Shown piece after piece: positions 33,626-43,182 of a DNA stretch of 64,000 bases. Source of the stretch: an uncultured Prevotellaceae bacterium (GTDB taxonomy: Bacteria; Bacteroidota; Bacteroidia; Bacteroidales; Bacteroidaceae); NCBI GenBank assembly GCA_902792685.1, contig CADBAP010000005.1, positions 30,848-94,847 on the forward strand, read 5' to 3'. The notes under the pieces were generated by a model. The model had not been told where the DNA came from. It saw only the letters and a list, made by a program, of their open reading frames with translations, and did not search any database. The stretch's first letter is position 1; every line of letters begins with the position of its first letter. Position numbers and translations under genes: made by a program.

Positions 33626-33770
33626 ATTCTCTATTTTTGTTTTTAATTACTGCGTGCAAATATACAAAAAATATTTCCACCAAAACAGCATTATGAAAAA
33701 ATGATTTTCTTTACAACGGAAATTTTATCTGTTGCATGTGTTCGAGGATCATCCATTGAAGTCCCCTTTT

Positions 33771-35267
33771 CTATCGATTCCATTTCTTTTGTCCTGACTG
33801 AATAACCAGTCCTTTGTAGTTAGGTCCGACCTTGATTCCCATAAGGTTATAGGTGGCTGCTGCAGAGGACTTTTTCTGTGGTGTCACACAATCCTCGATA
33901 CCGCTGACGACAGGCTGAGGCACATATTTCAAGAGGAAATCGTACATCACCTTCAAGGCAGCTGCGGTCTGTGGTACAGCATGTCCGCTGCTATAGCCTG
34001 TGAGTGTCTCTGTAGGTGTACCCACCTCATTCAGGCGCGCCTTCATCAGCGCTGCCTGCGTGGCATAGAGTCCTTGCGAATCTTTATTGTTGTCTTTGTA
34101 GTAGTCGTCAGTATTATAGAAGAATAATGTAGGTGCAGAAGCTGACGACTCAATGGTTGCCAATGCCCCCTGCATCGTCCAAGAGCCACCAGCGACAGCG
34201 TTGACGTAAGCTTTCATATTCGTATATTCCGTCGATGACTGCAAAGCATGTTCGTAGTCAAACATACCTGATCCAAGAATGGCACACTGCACGTTGCTGC
34301 TCTCATCAGCATAAAGGCCGCGCGTAGCATCTTTATAAGCATCAATGAAACCGTCACCCACAGCGAGGGCTGCAGCCGTAGAACCACGCGAGAAACCTGT
34401 CACAGCTACTTCACCGTTCAGTCCCAGATCCATGCCGCACGACCGTATTGCACGAATGGCTGACTTCACCTTACGGGCTGCATCCGGATTCACCTCAATG
34501 GCACCCAGGCTTTTGTTGGCACCTCCAGTGTATTTCCCTTGTCCCCAGTCACAATACTTCGGATGATCACACACCGCCCAAGCAAATCCCAAGGCGGAAA
34601 CGCCTTCCACGAAACTATCCTTGAAAGCACCCCAGAAATAAGGCAGATACATACGTTTGTGCTTATTGGCATCGGTCAGTTTGCCACCACTATAGGTAGC
34701 ATAACTGTTGCTATACGAGAATGTCACCAGCACGGGTACTGGTTTTGAGGGGTTAGCGGGATACACCAAGTCGAAACAGAGCCAGTCGCCCTCACTGCTC
34801 TTATATCCGTCAGGATAGTTATAGATCGTTGGATCGTCGTGATAATAAGGGATATCGCGACTGATGCGATAGCCCTCCATCAGGATATACGACCTGTAGG
34901 GGGAACAGTCACATCCGCAGAACTTACCGCTTTGCAAGCTGCTGTTGATGGCAATGATATCGCTGTTCAACAAAGGTGATACCGCATGTGAATCCTTGCC
35001 GTAGTCAAGCTCTATCACCTGATAGCCCTGACGACGCAGCCACGTCACATCTTCTGCATTGCTGTTTTGACCGTTCTTTGGGATATTGAGGTTTTCAAGA
35101 TATACAATCGTCATCGGTTTGCCGTCGTTGCCCTTTGCTGCCGTACCTATTGCCGCTGATGTGGTATAGGTTATCGGCCCGCCCGTAGTCGTACTTTGCC
35201 ACGTGCCCGTTGCTGCCAGCATCGCCGTTGCCAGCATACACAAAACCATCAATACTGTTTTTCTCAT
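33771..35267 (-). CDS. Secreted alpha/beta hydrolase
   Basis: 498 residues. Signal peptide (MRKTVLMVLCMLATAMLAAT). The mature protein has an alpha/beta-hydrolase core: nucleophile elbow VAVTGFSRGSTAAALAVG, acidic residue in LFFYNTDDYYKDNNKD, and His in GYSSGHAVPQTAA. FCGCDCSPYRSY adds a likely disulfide pair. The C-terminus (YNLMGIKVGPNYKGLVIQSG) is the short beta motif seen at the end of many Prevotella exported proteins. Substrate unknown; an esterase or peptidase are both possible. It overlaps the K+ channel gene by ATGA. Confidence 0.82.
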   Translation of the reverse strand: MRKTVLMVLCMLATAMLAATGTWQSTTTGGPITYTTSAAIGTAAKGNDGKPMTIVYLENLNIPKNGQNSNAEDVTWLRRQGYQVIELDYGKDSHAVSPLLNSDIIAINSSLQSGKFCGCDCSPYRSYILMEGYRISRDIPYYHDDPTIYNYPDGYKSSEGDWLCFDLVYPANPSKPVPVLVTFSYSNSYATYSGGKLTDANKHKRMYLPYFWGAFKDSFVEGVSALGFAWAVCDHPKYCDWGQGKYTGGANKSLGAIEVNPDAARKVKSAIRAIRSCGMDLGLNGEVAVTGFSRGSTAAALAVGDGFIDAYKDATRGLYADESSNVQCAILGSGMFDYEHALQSSTEYTNMKAYVNAVAGGSWTMQGALATIESSASAPTLFFYNTDDYYKDNNKDSQGLYATQAALMKARLNEVGTPTETLTGYSSGHAVPQTAAALKVMYDFLLKYVPQPVVSGIEDCVTPQKKSSAAATYNLMGIKVGPNYKGLVIQSGQKKWNR

Positions 35268-36088
35268 GATGGGTCGTCGATTGGTTTGATATCTGGAACT
35301 TTCATTCGTTCGATGTTTCGCACGTGTTTCCTTTCCCTTTTCTTTCTTACACTCAACTCATCCAAATATCCGGCTGTCACGATACCAGACGGCAAGGCGA
35401 TGATGGCGATACCCACCATTGACGAGACAATACTGATGATACGCCCGATATCTGAAATGGGGTATAAATCGCCATATCCCACTGTCGTCAGGGTACAGGC
35501 AGCCCAATAGAAGGCATCGAAGAAGTTATCGAAGAGGTAGCGGCCTGTTTCAGGATTGATGTCTTCTTCTGCATTGAACATGATGAGCGCAGTGATGAAG
35601 ATATAGAATATTGCCAGCGAGAACACCGTCCAGAGAATCTTTCCCTGACGTTTGATGACGGCAAGGATGATGACCAACGGTTCATAATACCGTACAATCT
35701 TGATGACGCGGAGGATTCTGAGCAGACGGGATACTCGGACGACTTTGAAGGTAGGACTGAGCAGATTGAAGATCGGCAAGATAGACAGCAAGTCGATAAT
35801 CGCCATCGGGGTGAAAGGATATACCAGGAAGGCTCTGACCCTGCTGCCACCTTTATACGGGATGTCTGCCGTAATCCATCGGAGCACGTAATCGACAATA
35901 AAACACAGGCCGGAGAACAAGTCAAAATACCAGAATATCCTAGGCTGTTCTCTGAAAACCAACGGCAAGATGCCCACGATGATTGCTGCCAGCATTACCC
36001 AATCGTATAACCGTGATGAAAACCACCTTTCGTTTCTTGCTTCAATCAGTTCCCTGATTTTCTCTCTCGTTGTCATATTCTTATGCAT
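35264..36088 (-). CDS. Voltage-gated-type K+ channel
   Basis: 274 residues from the ATG at 36088; a TTG at 36133 lies in repeat DNA. Six membrane helices: S1-S3 (WVMLAAIIVGILPLVF, FDLFSGLCFIVDYVLRWI, PMAIIDLLSILPIF), a charged S4 (FKVVRVSRLLRILRVIKIVR) and S5/S6 around the selectivity filter TLTTVGYGDLYP. ISIVSSMVGIAIIALPSGIV is S6. The cytosolic tail is short and highly basic, with no cyclic-nucleotide domain. Inner membrane ion channel. In an operon between the subtilase and the secreted hydrolase. Confidence 0.94.
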   Translation of the reverse strand: MHKNMTTREKIRELIEARNERWFSSRLYDWVMLAAIIVGILPLVFREQPRIFWYFDLFSGLCFIVDYVLRWITADIPYKGGSRVRAFLVYPFTPMAIIDLLSILPIFNLLSPTFKVVRVSRLLRILRVIKIVRYYEPLVIILAVIKRQGKILWTVFSLAIFYIFITALIMFNAEEDINPETGRYLFDNFFDAFYWAACTLTTVGYGDLYPISDIGRIISIVSSMVGIAIIALPSGIVTAGYLDELSVRKKRERKHVRNIERMKVPDIKPIDDPS

Positions 36089-36120
36089 ACATTTATTTTT
36101 TACTTCCTTACTCCTTCTCT

Positions 36121-36157
36121 TAGTCTCCCCCAAGGGGGAGATTTAGAGGGGGCTTTT
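36121..36157. repeat. GC-rich palindrome between subtilase and channel genes
   Basis: CTCCCCCAAGGGGGAG with tail ATTTAGAGGGGGC, occupying half of the intergenic gap. Confidence 0.85.
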
Positions 36158-38398
36158 TTATTCTTTCCTAATCACAGTAGAACCACAGACGGCTGCATCG
36201 CGACTGTTAATCTGCACGGCGTAAACGCCTGCAGGAAAGGCACTTAAAGGAAACGTAACGTTTTGGCTTGCAAAAGGTATCGTTTTGCGTTGCAAAAGGG
36301 CACCTTTCAGCGCGTAAACGCATAGCTCTGCCGAAGTGGTCAGCGGCTGCTCAAAATGCAACTCCAGTTCCTGTCCCCGCAGTGTGAAGGTAACAGCCTG
36401 AGGCTGATGACGGGAAAGGTGGTCGATGCCCATTCCCTGCATCTTCAGCGCCTCCAGCAAACCGCTGTACACATCGATTTCTCCATAACCGTAATAGTTG
36501 TTGGGATACTCCATAGTGGTATCGGTATGGCGGCTGGTCTTGGAGATAATCTCCATCACCTGAGCCGGCGTCAGCGTGGGGTTGGCTTGCAACCACAGCG
36601 CCACAGCACCACCCACGACAGGTGAAGACATCGAGGTGCCACTATTGATGGTCCACGGATATGTGCGGCCATTGAATTCAAAGCGTTTCACATCATTCGA
36701 TGCATTGCCAGCTGATGGGTTATGTTCGCGGTAGAAACTATTGTAGGAAGAAATGATGTTGAAACCAGGAGCCGACACATCGGGTTTCATGCGATCATTC
36801 ATCGTAGGACCTACTGACGAATGAGGCTCACGGAATCCGTCGGTGATGGTAGTCGTCTGCATCCATGTACCCTGCCAGTTGAGGAAACCCCTACGATAAG
36901 AGGTCATACCCACGCAGATGACAGCAGGAGCAGCCGAAGGAGCATTGATGTTATGGGTATATTCACCCGCATTGAGAGTTGCATTGCGGCTGTTGGTTGT
37001 GAGGATATTGGAGAAGGTATAGAACTCTACCTGACTGTCTGCACCCACCAACTCGATGGATACGGGTACAGCGCCCACTCGCGCAGGATTGCTGATAAGC
37101 ACCTCATAAAACTGCTCCTGCGGATTAAAGGCTGAAGGATAGCCATCGACGTGGATGACGAAGTCGCCTGTTTCGTGTTTCAGGGTATCGGCATACGACG
37201 CCTTTTCCTCCTCGAATACTTGTGTAGAGGTGATGGTACGGACAACAGGTGTGTCCATATAATAAGTGGTACGAAGCGCGAAAGGTCCGTTGGCTTTCAG
37301 GCGAAAATTCACACTCTTTGCCGATGACGACAGGAAAGCCCCCGCGCTCTCTGTGCCGACAGGTTTACAGAAGTAGCTTTTCACTTGTCCGTTGTTGCCT
37401 GCCGACGACACGATGATGCGTCCAGGACCTGTCATTTTTTCCAATACTTCGTAATAGAGTTGCGTGTCTTCATCGAGGTATTCAGGAGAACCTTCGCTGA
37501 AAGATATCACACAAGGCTTGCCCACCGACGCAGCATAGTCGAAGATATATTTGAAACCCAGCGCATCGGTTGCTGAGGTGTATTTATAATAGTCGTTTTC
37601 GTCCACGAAAACCGTATCTTGAACGACCGCATTGGCCACCAGACACAGATCACTCTCCCACGCCAAACCGCGATAGTTGGTATCGTAGCCACTGCCCGCA
37701 GCGATTCCTGCTGTATGCGTACCATGCGCCATAATCAGACCATCGCGTCCATGCGCATAATCCAACAGCTGCTGCTGAGTGGTATATTCAGCACCTACAT
37801 ACATCGTATTCTCCACAGACAGCATATCCCACAAACGACGGATACGATAATCCGACAGGTCGGAAGAGTAGAAAGTGGGATGGGTGAGGTCGAAACCCAC
37901 ATCCTGAATGCCAACGACCACACCACGACCCGTATAAGCCTGGGGCAGCTGTGTGCCGGTATAGACGGGCTGTGCATGGGTAACCAAGGCGGTGGTATCG
38001 GTATGCAGTTCGCAGGGAGCACCAGCCTCGATGCGCAGAACGCTCTCCTGCATGGACAAAGCATTGAGATTTCGAATGGGAACACTCACGATATAAATAT
38101 CGTCGAAACGTGCCAGTTCGCGACAATTGTTCTCACTGAACAATTCGGTGGCATCGCCTTCCACACGGACAAAGACACAAATCTCACGCGTATCAGGTTT
38201 TTCTTCGCCTGGGGCGTCACTCCCCTGCCCTTCTCCTTCCGTCAGCCAAGGAGCACGAAGGCGAGGTGCCGCATGCTGCATCTGACGCTGGGCAATAGCT
38301 GCACGACGCACCAATGGCGACATTTTCTGCAACTGTCCTTGTGCTTGACTGGCCAAAGAAATACTGATGAATATGAGAAGGTATAATAGTCGTTTCAT
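36158..38398 (-). CDS. Secreted subtilisin-like (S8) protease
   Basis: 746 residues from the ATG at 38398, where the signal peptide MKRLLYLLIFISISLASQAQ begins. Residues 20-145 are a prodomain-like region. The S8 triad is clear: Asp in GVVVGIQDVGFDLTHP (about 166), His in LIMAHGTHTAGIAAG (about 225), Ser in NSGTSMSSPVVGGAVALWLQ (about 600). The long insert before the Ser resembles those of other Bacteroidota subtilases. The C-terminus (ITVFPLSAFPAGVYAVQI-like, ending VIRKE) is a type IX secretion sorting tail. Cell-surface or extracellular. Heads the operon with the K+ channel and hydrolase genes. Confidence 0.92.
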   Translation of the reverse strand: MKRLLYLLIFISISLASQAQGQLQKMSPLVRRAAIAQRQMQHAAPRLRAPWLTEGEGQGSDAPGEEKPDTREICVFVRVEGDATELFSENNCRELARFDDIYIVSVPIRNLNALSMQESVLRIEAGAPCELHTDTTALVTHAQPVYTGTQLPQAYTGRGVVVGIQDVGFDLTHPTFYSSDLSDYRIRRLWDMLSVENTMYVGAEYTTQQQLLDYAHGRDGLIMAHGTHTAGIAAGSGYDTNYRGLAWESDLCLVANAVVQDTVFVDENDYYKYTSATDALGFKYIFDYAASVGKPCVISFSEGSPEYLDEDTQLYYEVLEKMTGPGRIIVSSAGNNGQVKSYFCKPVGTESAGAFLSSSAKSVNFRLKANGPFALRTTYYMDTPVVRTITSTQVFEEEKASYADTLKHETGDFVIHVDGYPSAFNPQEQFYEVLISNPARVGAVPVSIELVGADSQVEFYTFSNILTTNSRNATLNAGEYTHNINAPSAAPAVICVGMTSYRRGFLNWQGTWMQTTTITDGFREPHSSVGPTMNDRMKPDVSAPGFNIISSYNSFYREHNPSAGNASNDVKRFEFNGRTYPWTINSGTSMSSPVVGGAVALWLQANPTLTPAQVMEIISKTSRHTDTTMEYPNNYYGYGEIDVYSGLLEALKMQGMGIDHLSRHQPQAVTFTLRGQELELHFEQPLTTSAELCVYALKGALLQRKTIPFASQNVTFPLSAFPAGVYAVQINSRDAAVCGSTVIRKE

Positions 38399-38488
38399 CG
38401 ATTGATTGTTTATTGCGACGACAAAAATACACAAAAAACAACAACTGCGCAAAAGAATACGAAAAAAACACTGGGGACAAACAAAACA

Positions 38489-38526
38489 TTAGGGTCTTTC
38501 TGGCCGATTGACCTGAAAGACCCTAA
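38489..38526 (-). terminator. Terminator of the 38561 gene
   Basis: TTAGGGTCTTTC and GAAAGACCCTAA with a 14-base loop, followed on the minus strand by TGTTTTGTTTG. Confidence 0.85.
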
Positions 38527-38560
38527 GTCCAAATTACTTAAAAATTACTTGCTTTCTCTC

Positions 38561-38923
38561 TTACTTCAGACCACGATTGGTGAGTGTTGCGTTCAGCAAC
38601 ATCAAATAGGTTCTGTACTGCTTTGAATCGAGAACCTGACGCATGTTGCGAAGATTCTTCATCACTGCCATATCAAGCATCTTCTGACGATTCTTCTCTT
38701 TCGTAACACCAGCACGCTTCAGGTCATACTGGAACTCATCGTTGATGTCACGAACAGCATCATACTGGCTGTTGTCCAGATGCAAAGCCTCGCCCAAACG
38801 ATAGACGTTCACGTTCAGCACGTATGCGTCGAGGTTGCTGTTTACATACTTCTTGTTTCCGTTCTCTGCAAATGTTGCGGTCATGCTGAGCACTGCCACA
38901 ACGACTAAAAACAATCTTTTCAT
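38561..38923 (-). CDS. Small exported helical protein, unknown
   Basis: 120 residues. Signal peptide MKRLFLVVVAVLSMTATFAE. The mature part is all helical: YRLGEALHLDNSQYDAVRDI, NDEFQYDLKRAGVTKEKNRQ, then MRQVLDSKQYRTYLMLLNAT. The layout, a helix starting LxLDxxQ and a late DSKQYRxYLxLLNxT, recalls Spy/CpxP-type periplasmic proteins but no LTxxQ motif is present. I do not recognise a named family. Own promoter (TATCTTTGC, about 39023-39015 minus strand) and own terminator, so it is a single-gene unit. Confidence 0.8.
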   Translation of the reverse strand: MKRLFLVVVAVLSMTATFAENGNKKYVNSNLDAYVLNVNVYRLGEALHLDNSQYDAVRDINDEFQYDLKRAGVTKEKNRQKMLDMAVMKNLRNMRQVLDSKQYRTYLMLLNATLTNRGLK

Positions 38924-39142
38924 AATCTTTTTACCTTTCTTTACTTTAAGAGCCTCACGGCTCGTTCTACAATTTTTTAAACTACTAAAATGTTATCCTT
39001 TTGTCTTTTCGACGGTGCAAAGATAGAGGCGTTTTTGTAACTGATTGTCATTTTTCAACCAGTTTTTTGCAAAAAAGGGCGCTTTTTTGACGTAAATCAA
39101 AATAAATGGGTATTTCAAGACTTGCGATACGGAGAAAGTTTC

Positions 39143-39151
39143 GTACCTTTG
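39143..39151 (+). promoter_or_regulatory. -7 box of the slyD-like gene
   Basis: TACCTTTGT around 39143-39151, setting the start at the ATG at 39181 and excluding the longer in-frame ATG at 39106. Confidence 0.7.
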
Positions 39152-39180
39152 TGCCCAAATATAATATAAGGTATTGTAAT

Positions 39181-39819
39181 ATGGACAACAAGCACAAGTA
39201 CATCAACGTGGTGTATCAATTATACGCCATTGACGAAGACGGTAAAAAGCATCTGATGGAAAAAGTAGAGGAAGACAGGCCGTTTTTCTTCATCAGCGGC
39301 TTTGGCACCACATTGGACGCATTCGAGAAATATATCGAGAAACTGGACACAAACGAAGAGTTTGACTTCACGCTGCCGGTAGAAGAGGCATACGGAAAAT
39401 ACGAAGAGGCACACGTTGTCGATATGGACAGAGAAATCTTTACCATCAACAACCATTTCGACCACGAGCATATCTTCAAAGGAGCGATGGTACCCCTGCA
39501 GAACGAGGACGGCAACCACTTCTGGGGACGCGTCATCGACATCACCGATGAGAAGGTGAGAATGGACCTGAACCATCCGTTAGCAGGCAAACCGCTGAAT
39601 TTCAAAGGTCATATCGTTGAAAACCGCGATGCGACGGAAGATGAGGTTCGTCACATGATTAAAATACTCAGTGGCGAAGCATGCGGATGCGGATGCGGTC
39701 ACGATCATGGCGATTGCGATTGCGGACATGATCATGGTGATTGTGATTGCGGACACGATCATGGGGATTGCGATTGTGGGCACGATCATGATGACTGTGG
39801 ATGCGGACATCATCATTAA
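39181..39819 (+). CDS. slyD: FKBP-type peptidyl-prolyl isomerase with repetitive His/Cys metal tail
   Basis: 212 residues. SlyD-like FKBP (YINVVYQLYAIDEDGKKHLM, FFFISGFGTTLDAFEKYIEK) with the insert-in-flap domain (EEAYGKYEEAHVVDMDREIF, VRMDLNHPLAGKPLNF). It catalyses proline isomerisation and acts as a chaperone. The C-terminus is four to five near copies of the nine-residue unit CDCGHDHGD ending CGHHH, encoded by 27-base tandem repeats (39680-39819). SlyD tails bind nickel, zinc or copper; the strict periodicity here is unusual. It lies just upstream of aroC, separated by a stutter repeat. Confidence 0.93.
   Translation: MDNKHKYINVVYQLYAIDEDGKKHLMEKVEEDRPFFFISGFGTTLDAFEKYIEKLDTNEEFDFTLPVEEAYGKYEEAHVVDMDREIFTINNHFDHEHIFKGAMVPLQNEDGNHFWGRVIDITDEKVRMDLNHPLAGKPLNFKGHIVENRDATEDEVRHMIKILSGEACGCGCGHDHGDCDCGHDHGDCDCGHDHGDCDCGHDHDDCGCGHHH
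39680..39819. repeat. 27-bp coding tandem repeat of the SlyD tail
   Basis: Units around TGCGGACATGATCATGGTGA repeated four to five times, each CGHDHGDCD. Copy number could vary between strains. Confidence 0.85.
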
Positions 39820-39825
39820 ATCGAC

Positions 39826-39880
39826 TCGGAATCTCGACATAACGACATATCGACATAACGACATATCGGCATCTCGAAAA
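39826..39880. repeat. CGACATAACGACATAT stutter between slyD and aroC
   Basis: Two perfect 16-17 base units plus partial ones fill the gap. Confidence 0.75.
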
Positions 39881-39894
39881 AAAAACAAAAGAAA

Positions 39895-41034
39895 ATGTCC
39901 AACACTTTTGGAAACATATTCAAACTGACCACCTTTGGCGAAAGTCACGGTGAAGCCATCGGAGGTGTGATCGACGGTATGCCTGCCGGCATTGAAGTCA
40001 ACATGGACTTCATCCAACAGGAACTCAACCGCCGCCGGCCTGGACAGAGTGCTATTACGACAGCGCGCAAAGAAGCCGACCAGGTAGAAATCCTGTCTGG
40101 CGTGTTTGAAGGGAAAACAACAGGCACCCCTATCGGCTTTATGGTCAGAAACACCAACCAGCATTCGCAGGACTACGAGAATATGCGCTGTCTGTTCCGT
40201 CCGTCACATGCCGACTACACCTATTATAATAAGTATGGCATCAGGGACCATCGTGGCGGCGGACGTACATCGGCACGTATCACCATCAGCCGTGTGGTAG
40301 CTGGTGCGTTTGCGAAACTGGCACTGCAACAGGTCGGCATCACTATTCAGGCATACACTTCACAGGTGGGCAACATCAAACTGAAAGGTTCCTATCAGGA
40401 CTACGACCTCACCCAGACAGAGAGCAATGCCGTACGCTGTCCTGACGAGAAAACAGCACAGCAAATGGAACAGCTGATCCTGCAGGTAAAGGAAGAAGGC
40501 GACACCATCGGCGGCATCATCAGCTGTGTGGTGAAAGGATGTCCTGTAGGACTGGGAGAGCCGGAATTCGGAAAGCTGCATGCCCAATTGGGACAGGCGA
40601 TGCTGAGCATCAACGCCGTCAAAGGCTTTGAATATGGAGCTGGTTTCGAGGGTGTTACACAACGAGGCAGCGAACAAAATGATGTATTCATACCATCACC
40701 CAACACCCAACACCCAACACCCAACACAAGTTCCTCCCCTCACAGGGGAGGTCAGGAGGGGTCTTTCAAAACCCTCACCAATAACAGTGGAGGTATTCAG
40801 GGCGGCATCAGCAACGGTGAAGATATTTACTTCCGTGTGGCATTCAAACCCGTTGCCACCATCCTGCAAGAACAAAAAACTGTTGACCAGGAAGGCAATC
40901 CCACCACGCTGAAAGCTCGCGGACGACACGATCCGTGTGTTTTACCTCGCGCCGTACCTGTTGTGGAAGCAATGGCAGCGATGGTGATTTTGGATCATTT
41001 TATGCTGAAAAATGCTTCAAAATTGAATATTTAG
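39895..41034 (+). CDS. aroC: Chorismate synthase with repeat-derived insertion
   Basis: 379 residues. Converts EPSP to chorismate with reduced FMN, feeding the aromatic operon at 8-17 kb. [40 protein letters not shown] and [20 protein letters not shown] are the conserved blocks, and [20 protein letters not shown] the C-terminal one. Between the QNDVFIPS and [10 protein letters not shown] parts an in-frame composite repeat (40697-40765) adds about 20 residues ([20 protein letters not shown]) where other chorismate synthases have a short loop. The site is a surface loop near the active cleft, so the enzyme probably still works. Confidence 0.95.
   Translation: MSNTFGNIFKLTTFGESHGEAIGGVIDGMPAGIEVNMDFIQQELNRRRPGQSAITTARKEADQVEILSGVFEGKTTGTPIGFMVRNTNQHSQDYENMRCLFRPSHADYTYYNKYGIRDHRGGGRTSARITISRVVAGAFAKLALQQVGITIQAYTSQVGNIKLKGSYQDYDLTQTESNAVRCPDEKTAQQMEQLILQVKEEGDTIGGIISCVVKGCPVGLGEPEFGKLHAQLGQAMLSINAVKGFEYGAGFEGVTQRGSEQNDVFIPSPNTQHPTPNTSSSPHRGGQEGSFKTLTNNSGGIQGGISNGEDIYFRVAFKPVATILQEQKTVDQEGNPTTLKARGRHDPCVLPRAVPVVEAMAAMVILDHFMLKNASKLNI
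40697..40765. repeat. Composite repeat inside aroC
   Basis: CACCCAACACCCAACACCC stutter followed directly by CCTCCCCTCACAGGGGAGG with a TCAGGAGGGG tail; all in frame. Confidence 0.88.
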
Positions 41035-41109
41035 CACATAAAAATCAAAAAAAATGCACTAAATAATAAAAAAATCACAAAAAGTCACTTGTATATAAAA
41101 GAAAATTCG

Positions 41110-41118
41110 TATATTTGC
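41110..41118 (+). promoter_or_regulatory. Promoter of the small RNA gene
   Basis: TATATTTGC at 41110-41118 with TTG at 41089-41091, 18 bases away, in a very AT-rich stretch. The 75 bases after aroC hold nothing else. Confidence 0.75.
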
Positions 41119-41124
41119 ACACGA

Positions 41125-41221
41125 TGAAAGTTCAGGGTTTGTGAAAATCCCTTTCATTTAGTTAAGTCTAGTTTAGTTTTTGTGTTGGTTGAGGGCTACC
41201 CTTTGGTAGCCCTCATTTTTT
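41125..41221 (+). ncRNA. Candidate small RNA of about 97 nt
   Basis: Lies between a good promoter and a strong terminator (GAGGGCTACC-CTTT-GGTAGCCCTC, then ATTTTTTA, 41191-41221) and contains no protein frame longer than six codons (MKVQGL at 41124). The 5' part can fold (AGGG with CCCT inside GAAAG/CTTTC), leaving a U-rich single-stranded middle (TTAAGTCTAGTTTAGTTTTT). This is typical of trans-acting sRNAs. I could not match it to a named family. Confidence 0.72.
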
Positions 41222-41286
41222 ATCCAACACCCATCACCCAACACCCATTTCTCCCTCCCTAAAGGGAGGGGACGGGGTGGGGCTCT
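41222..41286. repeat. Composite repeat between the sRNA and pyrD
   Basis: CCAACACCCATCACCCAAC stutter then CTCCCTCCCTAAAGGGAGGG and GACGGGGTGGGG. The plus strand has four runs of three or more G in 20 bases. Confidence 0.88.
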
Positions 41287-42192
41287 CTATAGACATCCGA
41301 TAATTTCTGTTACAGAACGACAACCATGAGCATCCAACCAGGCATTGATACCATCGCGAACCTTGATGGTAACAGCGGGATCAACGAAGTTGGCTGTACC
41401 GATTTCTATCGCTGTGGCACCAGCCATCAGGAACTCAATCGCATCTTCTGCCGTACTGATGCCGCCCAGTCCCACCACAGGTATCTTCACAGCTTTCGCC
41501 ACTTGCCACACCATACGAAGGGCAACAGGTTTGACACAAGGACCGCTCAGTCCGCCTGTACCAATACTCAACTTCGGCTTTCTGCGCTCGATATCTATCG
41601 CCATTCCCATCAGCGTATTGATAAGCGATACGCTGTCGGCACCTGCAGCTTCACAGGCAAGCGCAATATCAGCGATATTTGTCACATTGGGCGACAACTT
41701 CACAATCAGCGTTTTGTGATAACGTTCGCGTACAGCCTTCACGACACTGGCAGCCCCTTCACACGTGACACCAAACGCCATTCCTCCCTGACGCACATTG
41801 GGACAGGAGATGTTCAGTTCGATGGCAGGAATGTGTTCCAGGGCATCGATGCGTGCAGCACACTCTGCATAATCGTCTAACGACGAGCCACTTACGTTCA
41901 CAATAACATTTGTATCAAGGTCTTTCAGCTGCGGATAGATGTGTTCGCAGAAATAATCTACGCCTTTGTTTTGCAATCCCACGCAGTTCAACATACCCTG
42001 AGCGGTTTCCACCATACGGGGATAATCATTGCCCTCACGCGCGCGCAGCGTCGTACCTTTTACTATAAAGCCGCCAAGACCGTCCAACGGAATGAAATCA
42101 GCAAACTCCAATCCATACCCAAACGTTCCCGATGCGGTCAACACAGGGTTCTTCAACTGCAAGTTATTTATCTTTACATGTAAATCTGCCAT
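41287..42192 (-). CDS. pyrD: Dihydroorotate dehydrogenase, catalytic subunit (class 1B)
   Basis: 301 residues. Oxidises dihydroorotate to orotate with [42 protein letters not shown] (with the class 1 Cys in SCPN), [16 protein letters not shown] and [20 protein letters not shown] are characteristic. Class 1B enzymes work with an iron-sulfur electron-transfer subunit, which is present upstream (pyrK). The two genes are 70 bases apart with a palindromic repeat between. Confidence 0.96.
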   Translation of the reverse strand: MADLHVKINNLQLKNPVLTASGTFGYGLEFADFIPLDGLGGFIVKGTTLRAREGNDYPRMVETAQGMLNCVGLQNKGVDYFCEHIYPQLKDLDTNVIVNVSGSSLDDYAECAARIDALEHIPAIELNISCPNVRQGGMAFGVTCEGAASVVKAVRERYHKTLIVKLSPNVTNIADIALACEAAGADSVSLINTLMGMAIDIERRKPKLSIGTGGLSGPCVKPVALRMVWQVAKAVKIPVVGLGGISTAEDAIEFLMAGATAIEIGTANFVDPAVTIKVRDGINAWLDAHGCRSVTEIIGCL

Positions 42193-42219
42193 ATCGCTTT
42201 CTTTTTTCTTTACCTATTC

Positions 42220-42262
42220 TCTCTCCTTCTCCCTCCCCTTGGGAGGATTGGGATAGGGTCTT
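42220..42262. repeat. GC-rich palindrome between pyrK and pyrD
   Basis: CTCCCTCCCCTTGGGAGGAT with a TGGGATAGGG tail. Confidence 0.8.
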
Positions 42263-43033
42263 CTACCACATCAACTTCTTTGTATCAAACACCGGTCCTT
42301 CTTTGCAGACACAAAGATTGCCTTCTGTTGTCTTCTCCACACAACAAAGACAGGCACCCAAACCACATGCCATCAGGTTCTCCAAGGAGGCTTCACAAGG
42401 GATATTCAACAGTTTCGCACATTTGGCAACTGCTACCATCATAGGCTTGGGACCACAGGTGCTTATGCGGTCGAAATGCTCACACTGAAGAATCGAATGA
42501 TTTGTCACAAAGCCTTTCTCACCCGCAGAACCATCTTCTGTCGTCACATAGACAGTTCCTACTGCGCGGAAAGCATCCAACTGCAACAAATCAGCTGCAG
42601 AACGGGCACCCAGCAGGAAGACAGGCTCTGCACCCTGTTTTCTGATCTGCTGACCGAAATACAGCAGGGGAGCAACACCTACGCCGCCACCAACCAACAG
42701 AATTCGTTCGCCTGCCTTTGTAGGCATCGTGAAACTATTGCCCAATGGCAGCACACAGTTCAACGTTTCACCAGGCTGAAGGCAAGCCAACTGACGGGTA
42801 CCATCGCCCACAGCTGCTACAAGAAGCCATAATTCGTTGGCGTTGTCATCTACATAATGAATAGAAATCGGGCGACGTAAATAGGTGGTGGGAGAACCGT
42901 CAACCCGAACTTCCACAAACTGACCGGGGAGCATGGGGGGAAGAGGACGCTCATCGGTGAGCTTGATGAGCACATAACGCTCATGTACCTTTACTATTGA
43001 CCTCACGGTGAGGTCGAGGATATACTTTTTCAT
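42263..43033 (-). CDS. pyrK: Dihydroorotate dehydrogenase electron-transfer subunit
   Basis: 256 residues from the ATG at 43033. FAD- and NAD-binding ferredoxin-reductase fold (LPGQFVEVRVDGSPTTYLRR, ILLVGGGVGVAPLLYFGQQI) and a [2Fe-2S] site (LMACGLGACLCCVEKTTEGN, LCVCKEGPVF) that passes electrons from PyrD to NAD+. First gene of the pyrK-pyrD unit. A GTCATTCATCA...ATCCGTCAC sequence at about 43136-43172 in the preceding gap only loosely resembles the 42-bp operator. Confidence 0.95.
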   Translation of the reverse strand: MKKYILDLTVRSIVKVHERYVLIKLTDERPLPPMLPGQFVEVRVDGSPTTYLRRPISIHYVDDNANELWLLVAAVGDGTRQLACLQPGETLNCVLPLGNSFTMPTKAGERILLVGGGVGVAPLLYFGQQIRKQGAEPVFLLGARSAADLLQLDAFRAVGTVYVTTEDGSAGEKGFVTNHSILQCEHFDRISTCGPKPMMVAVAKCAKLLNIPCEASLENLMACGLGACLCCVEKTTEGNLCVCKEGPVFDTKKLMW

Positions 43034-43182
43034 CTGATTAAAACAGCAACTGGAATAATACCATACAAAAGTACATAAAAAAAGGCTAACCACAAAAGGA
43101 AAGCCTATAATTTATGATAAATTCGGTTTTTGACGTCATTCATCAGTCGAAAATGCAGAAATGATATCCGTCACAAGGCCGT

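Noticed and set aside
36089-36133. Upstream TTG start extending the K+ channel protein
   Set aside because: The added residues are encoded by palindromic repeat DNA and do not resemble the family; the ATG at 36088 fits better.
43136-43172. Fourth copy of the 42-bp operator
   Set aside because: Only the outer TCATTC and CCGTCAC pieces match, spacing differs, and no -33/-7 boxes follow at the required distance.
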